Assembly: GCA_021800645.1 (NCBI GenBank)
Contig: JAJYYT010000152.1
Coordinates: forward strand, 1-5,682
Source of the DNA: Actinomycetes bacterium
GTDB lineage: Bacteria; Actinomycetota; Acidimicrobiia; Acidimicrobiales; RAAP-2
Direction: 5' to 3'
Length of the DNA stretch: 5,682 bases
Each line of letters opens with the position of its first letter. Position 1 is the stretch's first letter. Of the stretch, positions 1 through 5,682 are shown piece by piece. The notes under the pieces are model-generated. The model did no database searches. It saw nothing but the letters and a program-made list of their open reading frames with translations, and was not told where the DNA came from. The position numbers and the translations under genes were made by a program.

Positions 1-994
1 ATCGAGGCTCCGAGGCCCCCTCTTCAGGAACGTCCCGCTCCGCCCGGACGCGCTGGTCCCGTGTGACGTCGTGCTGCCCCGAGACGTCGCCGGTTGCGGC
101 TGCGCCGCCCAGCACGTGGTCGAGCGCCGAGGTGAGCTCCTCGGATGCAATCCCCGGTGCTTCGAAGGGGTCGCGTCGGCGGCGGTGCCCGAGCACGAGC
201 GACGCCACACGGCGAAGGTGCTCGGGCCGGGCCTTGGGCGCTCCGTCGAGCCCGGCCAGGGCTCCGGCGGCGCGGCAGAGCGCGAGGTCGGCTCGGAGGC
301 CCTGTGCGCCGACGGCCACTGCCAGCTGTGCGGCGGCCATGACGACCGCGTCGCCGCAGGAGACCGGCCGCGCGCTCGCCAGCGTGTCGCGGATCGCGTC
401 GTCCGCCGAGGCGGCGGGCGGCTCCGACGACTCGAAGGCGAGCTGGCGCCGAACGATCTCGGCGCGCACCTCTGGCTCCTCGGGTGCCCGTACGTCGACG
501 GCCAGGCCGAAGCGATCGAGCAGCTGGGGGCGCAGCTCCCCCTCTTCGGGGTTCATGGAGCCCACCAGCACGAACCGTGCAGGATGGCTCTCGGAGAACC
601 CGTCGCGCTCGACGCGGTTGACCCCTGACACGGCGACGTCGAGCAGCACGTCCACGAGATGATCGGGCAGGAGGTTGACCTCGTCGACGTAGAGCACCCC
701 TCCGTGGGCGGCAGCGAGCAGTCCGGGGCGGAACACGTAGTTCCGGGACCCGAGCAGCGCGGCGACGTCGAGGGCTCCGACGACGCGGTCCTCGCTCGCC
801 CCGAGAGGAAGCTCGACGAACGGTGCGCCTCCGGGCAACAGCGCAGCCAGCCCCCGCGCGAGGGTGGTCTTCGCAGAACCCTTCTCGCCGCGCAGCAGCA
901 CGCCGCCGAGGCGCGGCTCCACGGCCGCCAGCAGAAGCGCCAGCTTGGCGTCGTCCTGGCCGACCACGGAGGAGAACGGAAGGTGCGCGCTCAT
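1..994 (-). CDS. ChlI/BchI-type AAA+ cobaltochelatase subunit, N-terminal part (3' end outside window)
   Basis: Partial gene: 331 codons are visible from the ATG, open to the left edge. It is the ATPase motor of a metal chelatase and, beside cobN, most likely drives cobalt insertion. Domains seen: Walker [10 protein letters not shown] (residues 36-44, Lys42 at bases 869-871); [16 protein letters not shown] (61-76); Walker [12 protein letters not shown] (99-109); the conserved ChlI stretch after it ([13 protein letters not shown], 123-135); sensor-1 Asn148 in [12 protein letters not shown]; arginine finger Arg161 in QLLDRFG; and HRRRRDPFE (270-278) at the end of the AAA+ lid. The Walker A has Ala in place of the usual Gly before Lys. 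After about residue 300 the chain turns into a charged, low-complexity stretch, which resembles the linker joining ChlI and ChlD (VWA, metal-binding) halves in fused putative cobaltochelatases of actinobacteria. The VWA half is inferred only. A Mg-chelatase role is unlikely next to cobN and cobQ. The ATG overlaps the cobN stop. Confidence 0.92.
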   Translation of the reverse strand, partial: MSAHLPFSSVVGQDDAKLALLLAAVEPRLGGVLLRGEKGSAKTTLARGLAALLPGGAPFVELPLGASEDRVVGALDVAALLGSRNYVFRPGLLAAAHGGVLYVDEVNLLPDHLVDVLLDVAVSGVNRVERDGFSESHPARFVLVGSMNPEEGELRPQLLDRFGLAVDVRAPEEPEVRAEIVRRQLAFESSEPPAASADDAIRDTLASARPVSCGDAVVMAAAQLAVAVGAQGLRADLALCRAAGALAGLDGAPKARPEHLRRVASLVLGHRRRRDPFEAPGIASEELTSALDHVLGGAAATGDVSGQHDVTRDQRVRAERDVPEEGASEPR

Positions 995-3900
995 CTGGAC
1001 TCCTCCCAGCCGTCGGCGTCGAGCAGGGCTCGCCGGAGCATGTCGGCGGTCTCTCCGTCGGGCTTCCATCGGCCCCGCTCCTCGGCCTCGAAGAGCCGCT
1101 CGCAGATAGAGCGAAGAGCCCAGGGATTGGACCGCTCGAAGAGCTCCCGGTTCTCGGGGTCTGCGACGTAGGCCTGGGCCACTCGCTCGTACATCCAGGG
1201 CTGCGCGACGTGCGCGGTGACGTCGTAGCCGAAGAGGTAGTCGACGGTGGCGGCCATCTCGAAGGCGCCCTTGTAGCCGTGACGGCGCATGGCGGCCAGC
1301 CACTTGGGGTTGACCACACGGGTCCTGACCACCCGGGCAGCCTCTTCGGCAAGGGAGCGGACGAGGGGCCGAGCCGGGTTGGCCGAATCCCCGAACCACG
1401 CCTTCGGATCCCGGCCGGTGAGGGAACGGATCGTGGCCACCATCCCGCCGTGCTCCTGGAGGTAGTCGTCCGAGTCGAAGATGTCGTGCTCGCGGTTGTC
1501 CTGGTTCTTGACGGCGACGTCGATGGCTGCGAAGCGCCGCCGCATCGCCTCGACGGCCGGCACGCCGAACCCCTTCCTGCCGTACGACCACCCTGACCAG
1601 GTCACGTACACCGCCGCGAGGTCGTCGTCGGACCGCCAGTTGCGATTCTCGATGAGCGGCAGGATGCCCGCCCCGTAGCTGCCAGGTGCCGGGCCGAAGA
1701 CCCTCGGGTCCGCGGCACCGTGCGCCCGGACGAAGTTGTCCTCCGGCGCCTCGTCTAGGCCGGCAACCAGCTCGACGGCCTCGTCGAGCAGGTCGACCAT
1801 CGAGGGGAAGGCGTCCCGGAAGAACCCCGAGATCCGCAGCGTCACGTCGACGCGGGGGCGTCCCAGCGTCGGGAGGGGGATCGGTTCGATCCCGACCACC
1901 CGACGAGAGCGCTCCTCCCAGACCGGGCGGACCCCGAGGAGCGCCAGCGCCTCGGCCACGTCGTCTCCCTGCGTGCGCATCGCCGCCGTGCCCCACAGCA
2001 CGAGGCCGACCGTCGCTGGGAAGGACCCCTCCTCCTCCACGTGACGGGCGAGCAGCGCGTCGGCGAGCTTCGTGCCGACCTCCCACGCGAGCTGCGTCGG
2101 CAAGGCCTTCGGGTCGACGGAGTAGAAGTTCCTGCCGGTGGGCAGGACGTGGGCGCCCCCGCGGGTGAGCGCCCCGCTCGGTCCGGCCGGCACGTACCGG
2201 CCGTCGAGGCCGGCCAGAAGGTTGGCGACCTCGTCTCCCGTCCGGCGCAGGTTCGGGACCAGCCAGTTGCAGACCCACGCGATGGTCGCTGTCGAGTCGG
2301 GACGCGCCACCCAGCCCTCGGAGGCGGCCGTGGCGACGAGGGAGCGGGACGCCTCCTCGATGCGGTCGAGGTGCTGGGGATCGTCGGGGTCGAGCCCGCG
2401 ACGCGACGCCACCTGGTCGCGCAGCGAGGGGACGCGGCCCTGTGGCAGGCGGGTGCTCGCAAGGACCAGGTCGATCAGCTGCTCGTCCGCTGGCACCGAC
2501 CCGAGGATGTGGAGCCCTCCGCGGATCTGCGCGTCCTTCAGGGTGCACAGGTAGCCGTCGATCGCGAGCACGACATCATCGAACCCGTCGTCGAGCGCCA
2601 CGCCGGAGAGGCCGAGATCCTGGTCGATGCTGGCGTCGCGCACGAGCTTCCAGATCCGCTCGCGCAGCGCGGGGAGCTTGGCTGGGTCGAGGGACTGCAG
2701 CTGGGCGTACTCGTCGAAGAGCTGCTCCAGACGGGCGAGGTCGTCGTAGGTGTCGGCTCTGGTCATCGGCGGGAGGAGGTGGTCGATCACCACGGCATGG
2801 CCGCGCCGCTTGGCCTGCGTCCCTTCCCCGGGGTCGTTGACCACGAACGGGTAGAAGAGCGGCACGTCGCCAAGTGCGGCGTCGGGCCAGCATCCGGCCG
2901 AGAGGCCCACGGCCTTGCCGGGCAGCCACTCGAGCGTGCCGTGCTTGCCCAGGTGGACGATCGCATCGGCACCCCAGACCTCGTCCAGCCAGCGGTAGAA
3001 GGCGAGGTAGTGGTGGGTCGGAGGGAGCGACGGCGAGTGGTAGACGGCCACGGGGTCGTCGCCGTAGCCCCGAGGCGGCTGGATGGCGATGACCACGTTG
3101 CCGAGCTCGAGGCCGCTGAACACGAGCCGCTCCTCGTGGACCCGGTGGCGACCCGGAGGCGGGCCCCACGCCAACTCGAGCTCCTCCTGGGCGGTGCCGG
3201 GGAGGGTGGCGAACCACTCGGCGTAGTGCCTGGCGGGCAGGCTGCCGACGGCGATGCCGAGCTGCTCGCCGGTCATGTCCTCGGCGTCGTAGGTCAGCCC
3301 GTCGGCGAGCGCAGCCATGAGGCTGTCGCCGTCGGAGGGTCGCCCCTCGACGCGGTAGCCCGCGCCGGCGAGCGCGTCGAGGAGGACGAGGGCGGAAGCC
3401 GCCGTGTCGAGGCCGACGGCGTTGCCCAGCCGGCTTCGCTTCGTCGGGTAGGCGGAGAGCACGATCGCGACCCGCCGGTCCGAGGGCGGCGTGGCACCGA
3501 GGCCCGCGAGGCGCAGCGCGAGGCCTGCGACCCGAGCCACCCGGTCGGGAATGGTCCGGTAGGCCTGCACGCTGGTGCCGAGCTGGTCGCCGTCGTCGAC
3601 GACCTCGCTGAACGCGAAGGCTGGCGCGATGATGCGGCCGTCGAGCTCCGGGATGGCGACGCCCGAGGCGACGTCGAAGGGGCCGAGCCCCGCATCGGAG
3701 GCCGCCCATTCCTCGCTCGAGCGTCCGGTGGAGGGAGCCTGGAGCACGGGGATGTCCAGTTGCGCCAGCTCGGAGACGTCCCAGCCTTCGCCCTCGGCGC
3801 CCCCTGGCGCGCCGGTCGTGCCGGCCGCGGCCGCCGCGCCTCCTGCGGCGAGCACGGTCGTGACGAGGACCCGGGCACCGTGGCGGCGGAGCAGCTCGAC

Positions 3901-4545
3901 GACCGGCGCGGCGGCCCGATCCCGCAGCGAGTAGCACCAGATGGCGAGCGGGCGTCCCCCCGCAGCGCTCACGGCAGCGCACAGGTCGTCGACGAACTGG
4001 GTGTTCCCTGCGACCAGGTGGGCTCGGTAGAAGACGATGCCCACCACCGGGCCTGCTCTCGACAGTTCCGGCTCCCGCCAGACGCCGTGGTCCGCGACAG
4101 GGCTCGGCGGCTCGAAGCCCCATCCGTCGAAGCAGACGGTGTCGGCTACGAAGCGCAGCAGCTGCTCGAGGTTGGCGGGGCCTCCGTAGGCCAGGTAGGC
4201 GAACGCCTCGGTGACCGTGGCGCTGGGCACGGTCGAAGCCGCGGTCAGCTCCGCGTCCGGGGCGGCTTCGCCGCTGAAGGCGAGCAGCGCGATCCCCTGC
4301 TCGGCGCACTCGGCCCGCAGACGGTCGAATCCTTCCGCCCACGCCTGGCGACCGCCGAGAAGGCGGACCAGGACACAGCTGGTTCCGTGGAGGTCGCCGA
4401 CGGGGTCGGGTGCCCAGGTAGTCGAGGCGCTCACCGCCCGGAAGCCCTTCGGCAGACCCTCGACCGCGGTACGCAGCGCGAGCAGGTCGGTGCTCGTGGA
4501 CACGATCACGTGGATCCGACCTGCGGTTGCGACCGGCGTACTCAC
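991..4545 (-). CDS. cobN: Cobaltochelatase large subunit CobN
   Basis: Complete 1184-residue protein, a little short of but close to the usual CobN length of about 1200-1300. CobN is the substrate-binding subunit of the aerobic-pathway cobaltochelatase. It binds hydrogenobyrinic acid a,c-diamide and Co(II), and inserts the metal using ATP hydrolysis by an AAA+ partner. Seen in order: N-terminal [15 protein letters not shown] (residues 11-25); [13 protein letters not shown] (169-181); [22 protein letters not shown] (492-513); the CobN/BchH/ChlH hallmark [14 protein letters not shown] (531-544); [11 protein letters not shown] (802-811); SYGAG (956-960); and [16 protein letters not shown] with EHGGM (1013-1035). 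These mark it as CobN/ChlH superfamily, and the B12 neighbours make it cobalt rather than magnesium chelatase. The GTG start overlaps the upstream stop (GTGA), and the TGA stop overlaps the next ATG (ATGA). There is an Ala/Gly-rich low-complexity segment at residues 233-254. No frameshift or missing hallmark is seen. Confidence 0.97.
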   Translation of the reverse strand: MSTPVATAGRIHVIVSTSTDLLALRTAVEGLPKGFRAVSASTTWAPDPVGDLHGTSCVLVRLLGGRQAWAEGFDRLRAECAEQGIALLAFSGEAAPDAELTAASTVPSATVTEAFAYLAYGGPANLEQLLRFVADTVCFDGWGFEPPSPVADHGVWREPELSRAGPVVGIVFYRAHLVAGNTQFVDDLCAAVSAAGGRPLAIWCYSLRDRAAAPVVELLRRHGARVLVTTVLAAGGAAAAAGTTGAPGGAEGEGWDVSELAQLDIPVLQAPSTGRSSEEWAASDAGLGPFDVASGVAIPELDGRIIAPAFAFSEVVDDGDQLGTSVQAYRTIPDRVARVAGLALRLAGLGATPPSDRRVAIVLSAYPTKRSRLGNAVGLDTAASALVLLDALAGAGYRVEGRPSDGDSLMAALADGLTYDAEDMTGEQLGIAVGSLPARHYAEWFATLPGTAQEELELAWGPPPGRHRVHEERLVFSGLELGNVVIAIQPPRGYGDDPVAVYHSPSLPPTHHYLAFYRWLDEVWGADAIVHLGKHGTLEWLPGKAVGLSAGCWPDAALGDVPLFYPFVVNDPGEGTQAKRRGHAVVIDHLLPPMTRADTYDDLARLEQLFDEYAQLQSLDPAKLPALRERIWKLVRDASIDQDLGLSGVALDDGFDDVVLAIDGYLCTLKDAQIRGGLHILGSVPADEQLIDLVLASTRLPQGRVPSLRDQVASRRGLDPDDPQHLDRIEEASRSLVATAASEGWVARPDSTATIAWVCNWLVPNLRRTGDEVANLLAGLDGRYVPAGPSGALTRGGAHVLPTGRNFYSVDPKALPTQLAWEVGTKLADALLARHVEEEGSFPATVGLVLWGTAAMRTQGDDVAEALALLGVRPVWEERSRRVVGIEPIPLPTLGRPRVDVTLRISGFFRDAFPSMVDLLDEAVELVAGLDEAPEDNFVRAHGAADPRVFGPAPGSYGAGILPLIENRNWRSDDDLAAVYVTWSGWSYGRKGFGVPAVEAMRRRFAAIDVAVKNQDNREHDIFDSDDYLQEHGGMVATIRSLTGRDPKAWFGDSANPARPLVRSLAEEAARVVRTRVVNPKWLAAMRRHGYKGAFEMAATVDYLFGYDVTAHVAQPWMYERVAQAYVADPENRELFERSNPWALRSICERLFEAEERGRWKPDGETADMLRRALLDADGWEESR
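1001..1007 (-). promoter_or_regulatory. Ribosome binding site for the ChlI-type chelatase gene
   Basis: Reads GGGAGGA on the minus strand. Its GGAGG core is 7 bases before the ATG at 994-992, inside the last codons of cobN (Trp-Glu-Glu-Ser-Arg). It is the strongest Shine-Dalgarno sequence in the window and supports this ATG as the start. Confidence 0.65.
3784..3849 (-). other. cobN: Ala/Gly-rich low-complexity segment inside CobN
   Basis: Codes for residues 233-254 of CobN, almost entirely Ala, Gly, Thr and Glu, including a run of five alanines and the GAEGEG end. It follows LVTTVL, which looks like the end of a strand, and precedes the conserved-looking DIPVLQAP. It is probably a flexible, lineage-variable loop in the N-terminal half of CobN. 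The DNA here is extremely GC-rich, with overlapping palindromes such as GCGGCCGC, which the alanine codons explain. Confidence 0.5.
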
Positions 4546-5267
4546 GTGTGCGCCTCTTGGCGTGTGCCGAGACTGCAGCCTTCGCACGTGCGGCCGCCCG
4601 ACGTGCGGTACCACAGGCAGCAAGCGGAGCGCCGCCATTCCCAGTCGGCGCCGTGCGTGTCGAACCTCCCGGTGCCCGCCAGCCACGGCGCGTGTGCGAG
4701 GAGCCGATCCGCGCGGCGTCGGATCATGAGACGCTCGCTGGTGTCGCCGCGGTCGCGAGCCGAGCCTTCGACCGCCCGGAACGCTGCTGCCGAGGAGGCT
4801 GCGACGTTGGCCCAGGCCAACCGCTTTCCGAGGCGCTGCGATGCACGCGCGGCGGAGACGAACCCGACGAGGTGCGAGGTGAACGCCGCCTCGGCGATCC
4901 CCCGGGCGTCCTCCGCCTCGCCGAGGGCGTCGGATCGGAAGCGCAGCGCCTTCGCACGACCTTGGTGGACGCGCACCGACGTTGCCTCGGCCGCGGGAGA
5001 AGGCCAGGGCAGCCCGAGCGCGAAGGCCGCCAGGCTGACCGCAGCCACCCGATAGGCGTAGGACTGGACGAGGAGGGACGCCGCGACGGTTCGATCGCCA
5101 GCGGTGTGCGACGCGCCCTCGTCGACGGCGGCTGCGAGCTCCTGCGGACCGATGGCGTCGCACTCGTGCCAGCCGACTTCTGTCTGCGGGGGATCTCCGC
5201 AGGATGCCCGCAGGTGGTCGACCCGGGCTTGCACGGCCGCCAGCACCTCTTCGAGGCGGGTGGTCAC
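4542..5267 (-). CDS. FhuF-like (2Fe-2S)-binding protein, putative reductase
   Basis: 241-residue protein, probably cytoplasmic, since no signal peptide or clear membrane span is visible. The decisive motif is at the C-terminus: C216-C217-x10-C228-x2-C231 (CCLWYRT...CEGC), the unusual adjacent-cysteine [2Fe-2S] site that defines the FhuF ferric-siderophore reductase C-terminal domain. The N-terminal two thirds is Ala-rich and mostly helical in character, with a stretch near residues 62-90 (ASLLVQSYAYRVAAVSLAAF) like the FhuF-type body. The length is close to that of FhuF-like proteins (about 240-280). The GTG start was chosen because it overlaps the cobQ stop (GTGA) and has a Shine-Dalgarno run 7 bases upstream; the stop in turn overlaps the cobN start. 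Known for the family: reduction of Fe(III) in siderophores. Inferred from context: electron transfer linked to corrinoid or cobalt metabolism, for example Co(II) to Co(I) reduction before adenosylation. A siderophore role is possible, but no siderophore gene is adjacent. Confidence 0.85.
   Translation of the reverse strand: MTTRLEEVLAAVQARVDHLRASCGDPPQTEVGWHECDAIGPQELAAAVDEGASHTAGDRTVAASLLVQSYAYRVAAVSLAAFALGLPWPSPAAEATSVRVHQGRAKALRFRSDALGEAEDARGIAEAAFTSHLVGFVSAARASQRLGKRLAWANVAASSAAAFRAVEGSARDRGDTSERLMIRRRADRLLAHAPWLAGTGRFDTHGADWEWRRSACCLWYRTSGGRTCEGCSLGTRQEAHT
4553..4558 (-). promoter_or_regulatory. Ribosome binding site for cobN
   Basis: Reads AAGAGG on the minus strand, 7 bases before the cobN GTG at 4545-4543 and inside the end of the FhuF-like gene. 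It fixes the cobN start at this GTG; the following residues ([16 protein letters not shown]) match the usual beginning of CobN proteins, so an upstream extension is not needed. Confidence 0.55.
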
Positions 5268-5682
5268 GCCAGGGCTCCCTCGGAGAGGATCCGGTCGAGC
5301 GCCGTGAGGTCGAGGTGCGTCTCGAGGGTGTCGGCCAATCGGTCGATCCGCTGCTCGCGGGCAACCGCGAACGATCCCGCGCGCGTCACCCGTTTGCGCA
5401 CCTTCGTCGCGACCCGATCGAGGAAGGCCGCCCGCGCCGCGTCGGCCTCGAGCAGGCCGTGCAGCGTGGTGCCCCATACCGTGCCCCCGGCCGGCGTGGT
5501 GCCGATCGCGCCGTCCGCGGTTCCGTCATCGAGGCGCACCAGCGCCCGCCCCCACGCTGCGACGACGCCGTGGTGGATCTGGTACCCGCTCGCTCGCCGC
5601 CCGAACAGGCGACCGTCCCGACGGCGGGTGACCTTGTCGGGACCGAAGGTCGTCACCGCGTCGAGGAGGCCGAGACCTTCCA
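5264..5682 (-). CDS. cobQ: Cobyric acid synthase CobQ, C-terminal part (5' end outside window)
   Basis: Partial gene: 138 C-terminal residues are visible and the reading frame stays open to the right edge, so the start and the N-terminal dethiobiotin-synthetase-like ATPase domain are missing. Known family role: glutamine- and ATP-dependent amidation of the b, d, e and g side chains of adenosylcobyrinic acid a,c-diamide, giving adenosylcobyric acid in the cytoplasm. What is seen is the end of the class I-like glutamine amidotransferase domain: GLGLLDAVTTF just inside the edge, GYQIHHG about 32 residues in, and VWGTTLHGLLE around residue 74. The His of TLHG (bases 5459-5461) matches the catalytic His of the Cys-His pair; the nucleophilic Cys lies beyond the window. 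GLGLLD plus LHGLLE favours CobQ over the related a,c-diamide synthase CobB/CbiA. The TGA stop overlaps the GTG start of the next gene by four bases. No frameshift is seen. Confidence 0.95.
   Translation of the reverse strand, partial: EGLGLLDAVTTFGPDKVTRRRDGRLFGRRASGYQIHHGVVAAWGRALVRLDDGTADGAIGTTPAGGTVWGTTLHGLLEADAARAAFLDRVATKVRKRVTRAGSFAVAREQRIDRLADTLETHLDLTALDRILSEGALA
5275..5281 (-). promoter_or_regulatory. Ribosome binding site for the FhuF-like gene
   Basis: On the minus strand this reads GAGGGAG, a good Shine-Dalgarno match, 7 bases before the GTG start at 5267-5265. It lies inside the last codons of cobQ. It supports the overlapping GTG as the start rather than an in-frame start further upstream within cobQ. 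Confidence 0.6.

Noticed and set aside
63..1171. Several plus-strand open frames opposite the ChlI-type gene
   Set aside because: All are antisense to intact AAA+ motifs, have low-complexity Ser/Arg/Ala composition and show no family features.
24..1352. Minus-strand open frame overlapping the ends of cobN and the ChlI-type gene
   Set aside because: It is in a different frame from both genes, is dominated by Arg, Pro and Ala, and the two real genes fully account for the region with clear family motifs.
3823..3834. Overlapping GC palindromes (GGCCGCGGCC, GCGGCCGC)
   Set aside because: They lie within alanine and glycine codons of the low-complexity segment of cobN and are expected by composition. 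There is no T-tract or other sign of a terminator or operator.
2041..5055. Plus-strand open frame of about 1000 codons opposite cobN and the FhuF-like gene
   Set aside because: It is antisense to two well-recognised genes, crosses their junction, and has a composition (Arg/Gly/Glu/Val-rich, no recognisable domain) typical of antisense frames in very GC-rich DNA where stops are rare.
4546..5364. In-frame upstream extension of cobN
   Set aside because: The extension would overlap the whole FhuF-like gene, is Arg/Pro-rich and unlike CobN. The GTG at 4545 has a ribosome binding site and is followed by the normal CobN N-terminus.
5268..5477. In-frame upstream extension of the FhuF-like gene into cobQ
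   Set aside because: It would overlap the conserved CobQ C-terminus. The GTG at 5267 forms the same 4-base overlap seen at the other junctions and has a suitable Shine-Dalgarno sequence.
1..5682. Cobalamin riboswitch, promoter, terminator, tRNA, CRISPR or mobile element
   Set aside because: None was seen. Every base falls in one of four overlapping genes. A B12 riboswitch would be expected upstream of the operon's first gene, which is outside the window.

Overview
The window is a very GC-rich (strongly G/C at third codon positions), fully coding stretch of a cobalamin (vitamin B12) biosynthesis operon. All genes lie on the minus strand, so the operon reads from the right edge to the left. 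The base composition, GTG starts, CobQ wording (GYQIHHG, GTTLHGLLE) and pairing of CobN with a Mg-chelatase-type AAA+ protein fit a high-GC actinobacterium. The sequence alone does not fix the genus or class.

Layout in transcription order: (1) the last 138 codons of cobQ (cobyric acid synthase), which enters from the right edge; (2) a 241-residue FhuF-like protein with a C-terminal CC-x10-C-x2-C [2Fe-2S] cluster motif; (3) a complete 1184-residue cobN, the large cobaltochelatase subunit; (4) the first 331 codons of a ChlI/BchI-type AAA+ cobaltochelatase subunit, which runs off the left edge and probably continues into a ChlD-like VWA domain. Each of the three junctions is a 4-base stop/start overlap (GTGA, GTGA, ATGA). 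Each has a Shine-Dalgarno-like purine run 7 bases before the start, inside the end of the preceding gene. There is no intergenic DNA, promoter, riboswitch or terminator in the window; those would lie outside it.

How the genes work together: CobN binds the corrin ring (hydrogenobyrinic acid a,c-diamide) and cobalt. The ChlI-type ATPase powers cobalt insertion. The inserted Co(II) must be reduced to Co(I) before adenosylation, and CobQ later amidates the adenosylated product to adenosylcobyric acid. The FhuF-like iron-sulfur protein sits between cobQ and cobN with tight translational coupling. It has no assigned role in the textbook pathway and is the most interesting element here; a role in corrinoid cobalt reduction is a reasonable but unproven idea. 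The rest looks like a conventional late-pathway B12 operon.
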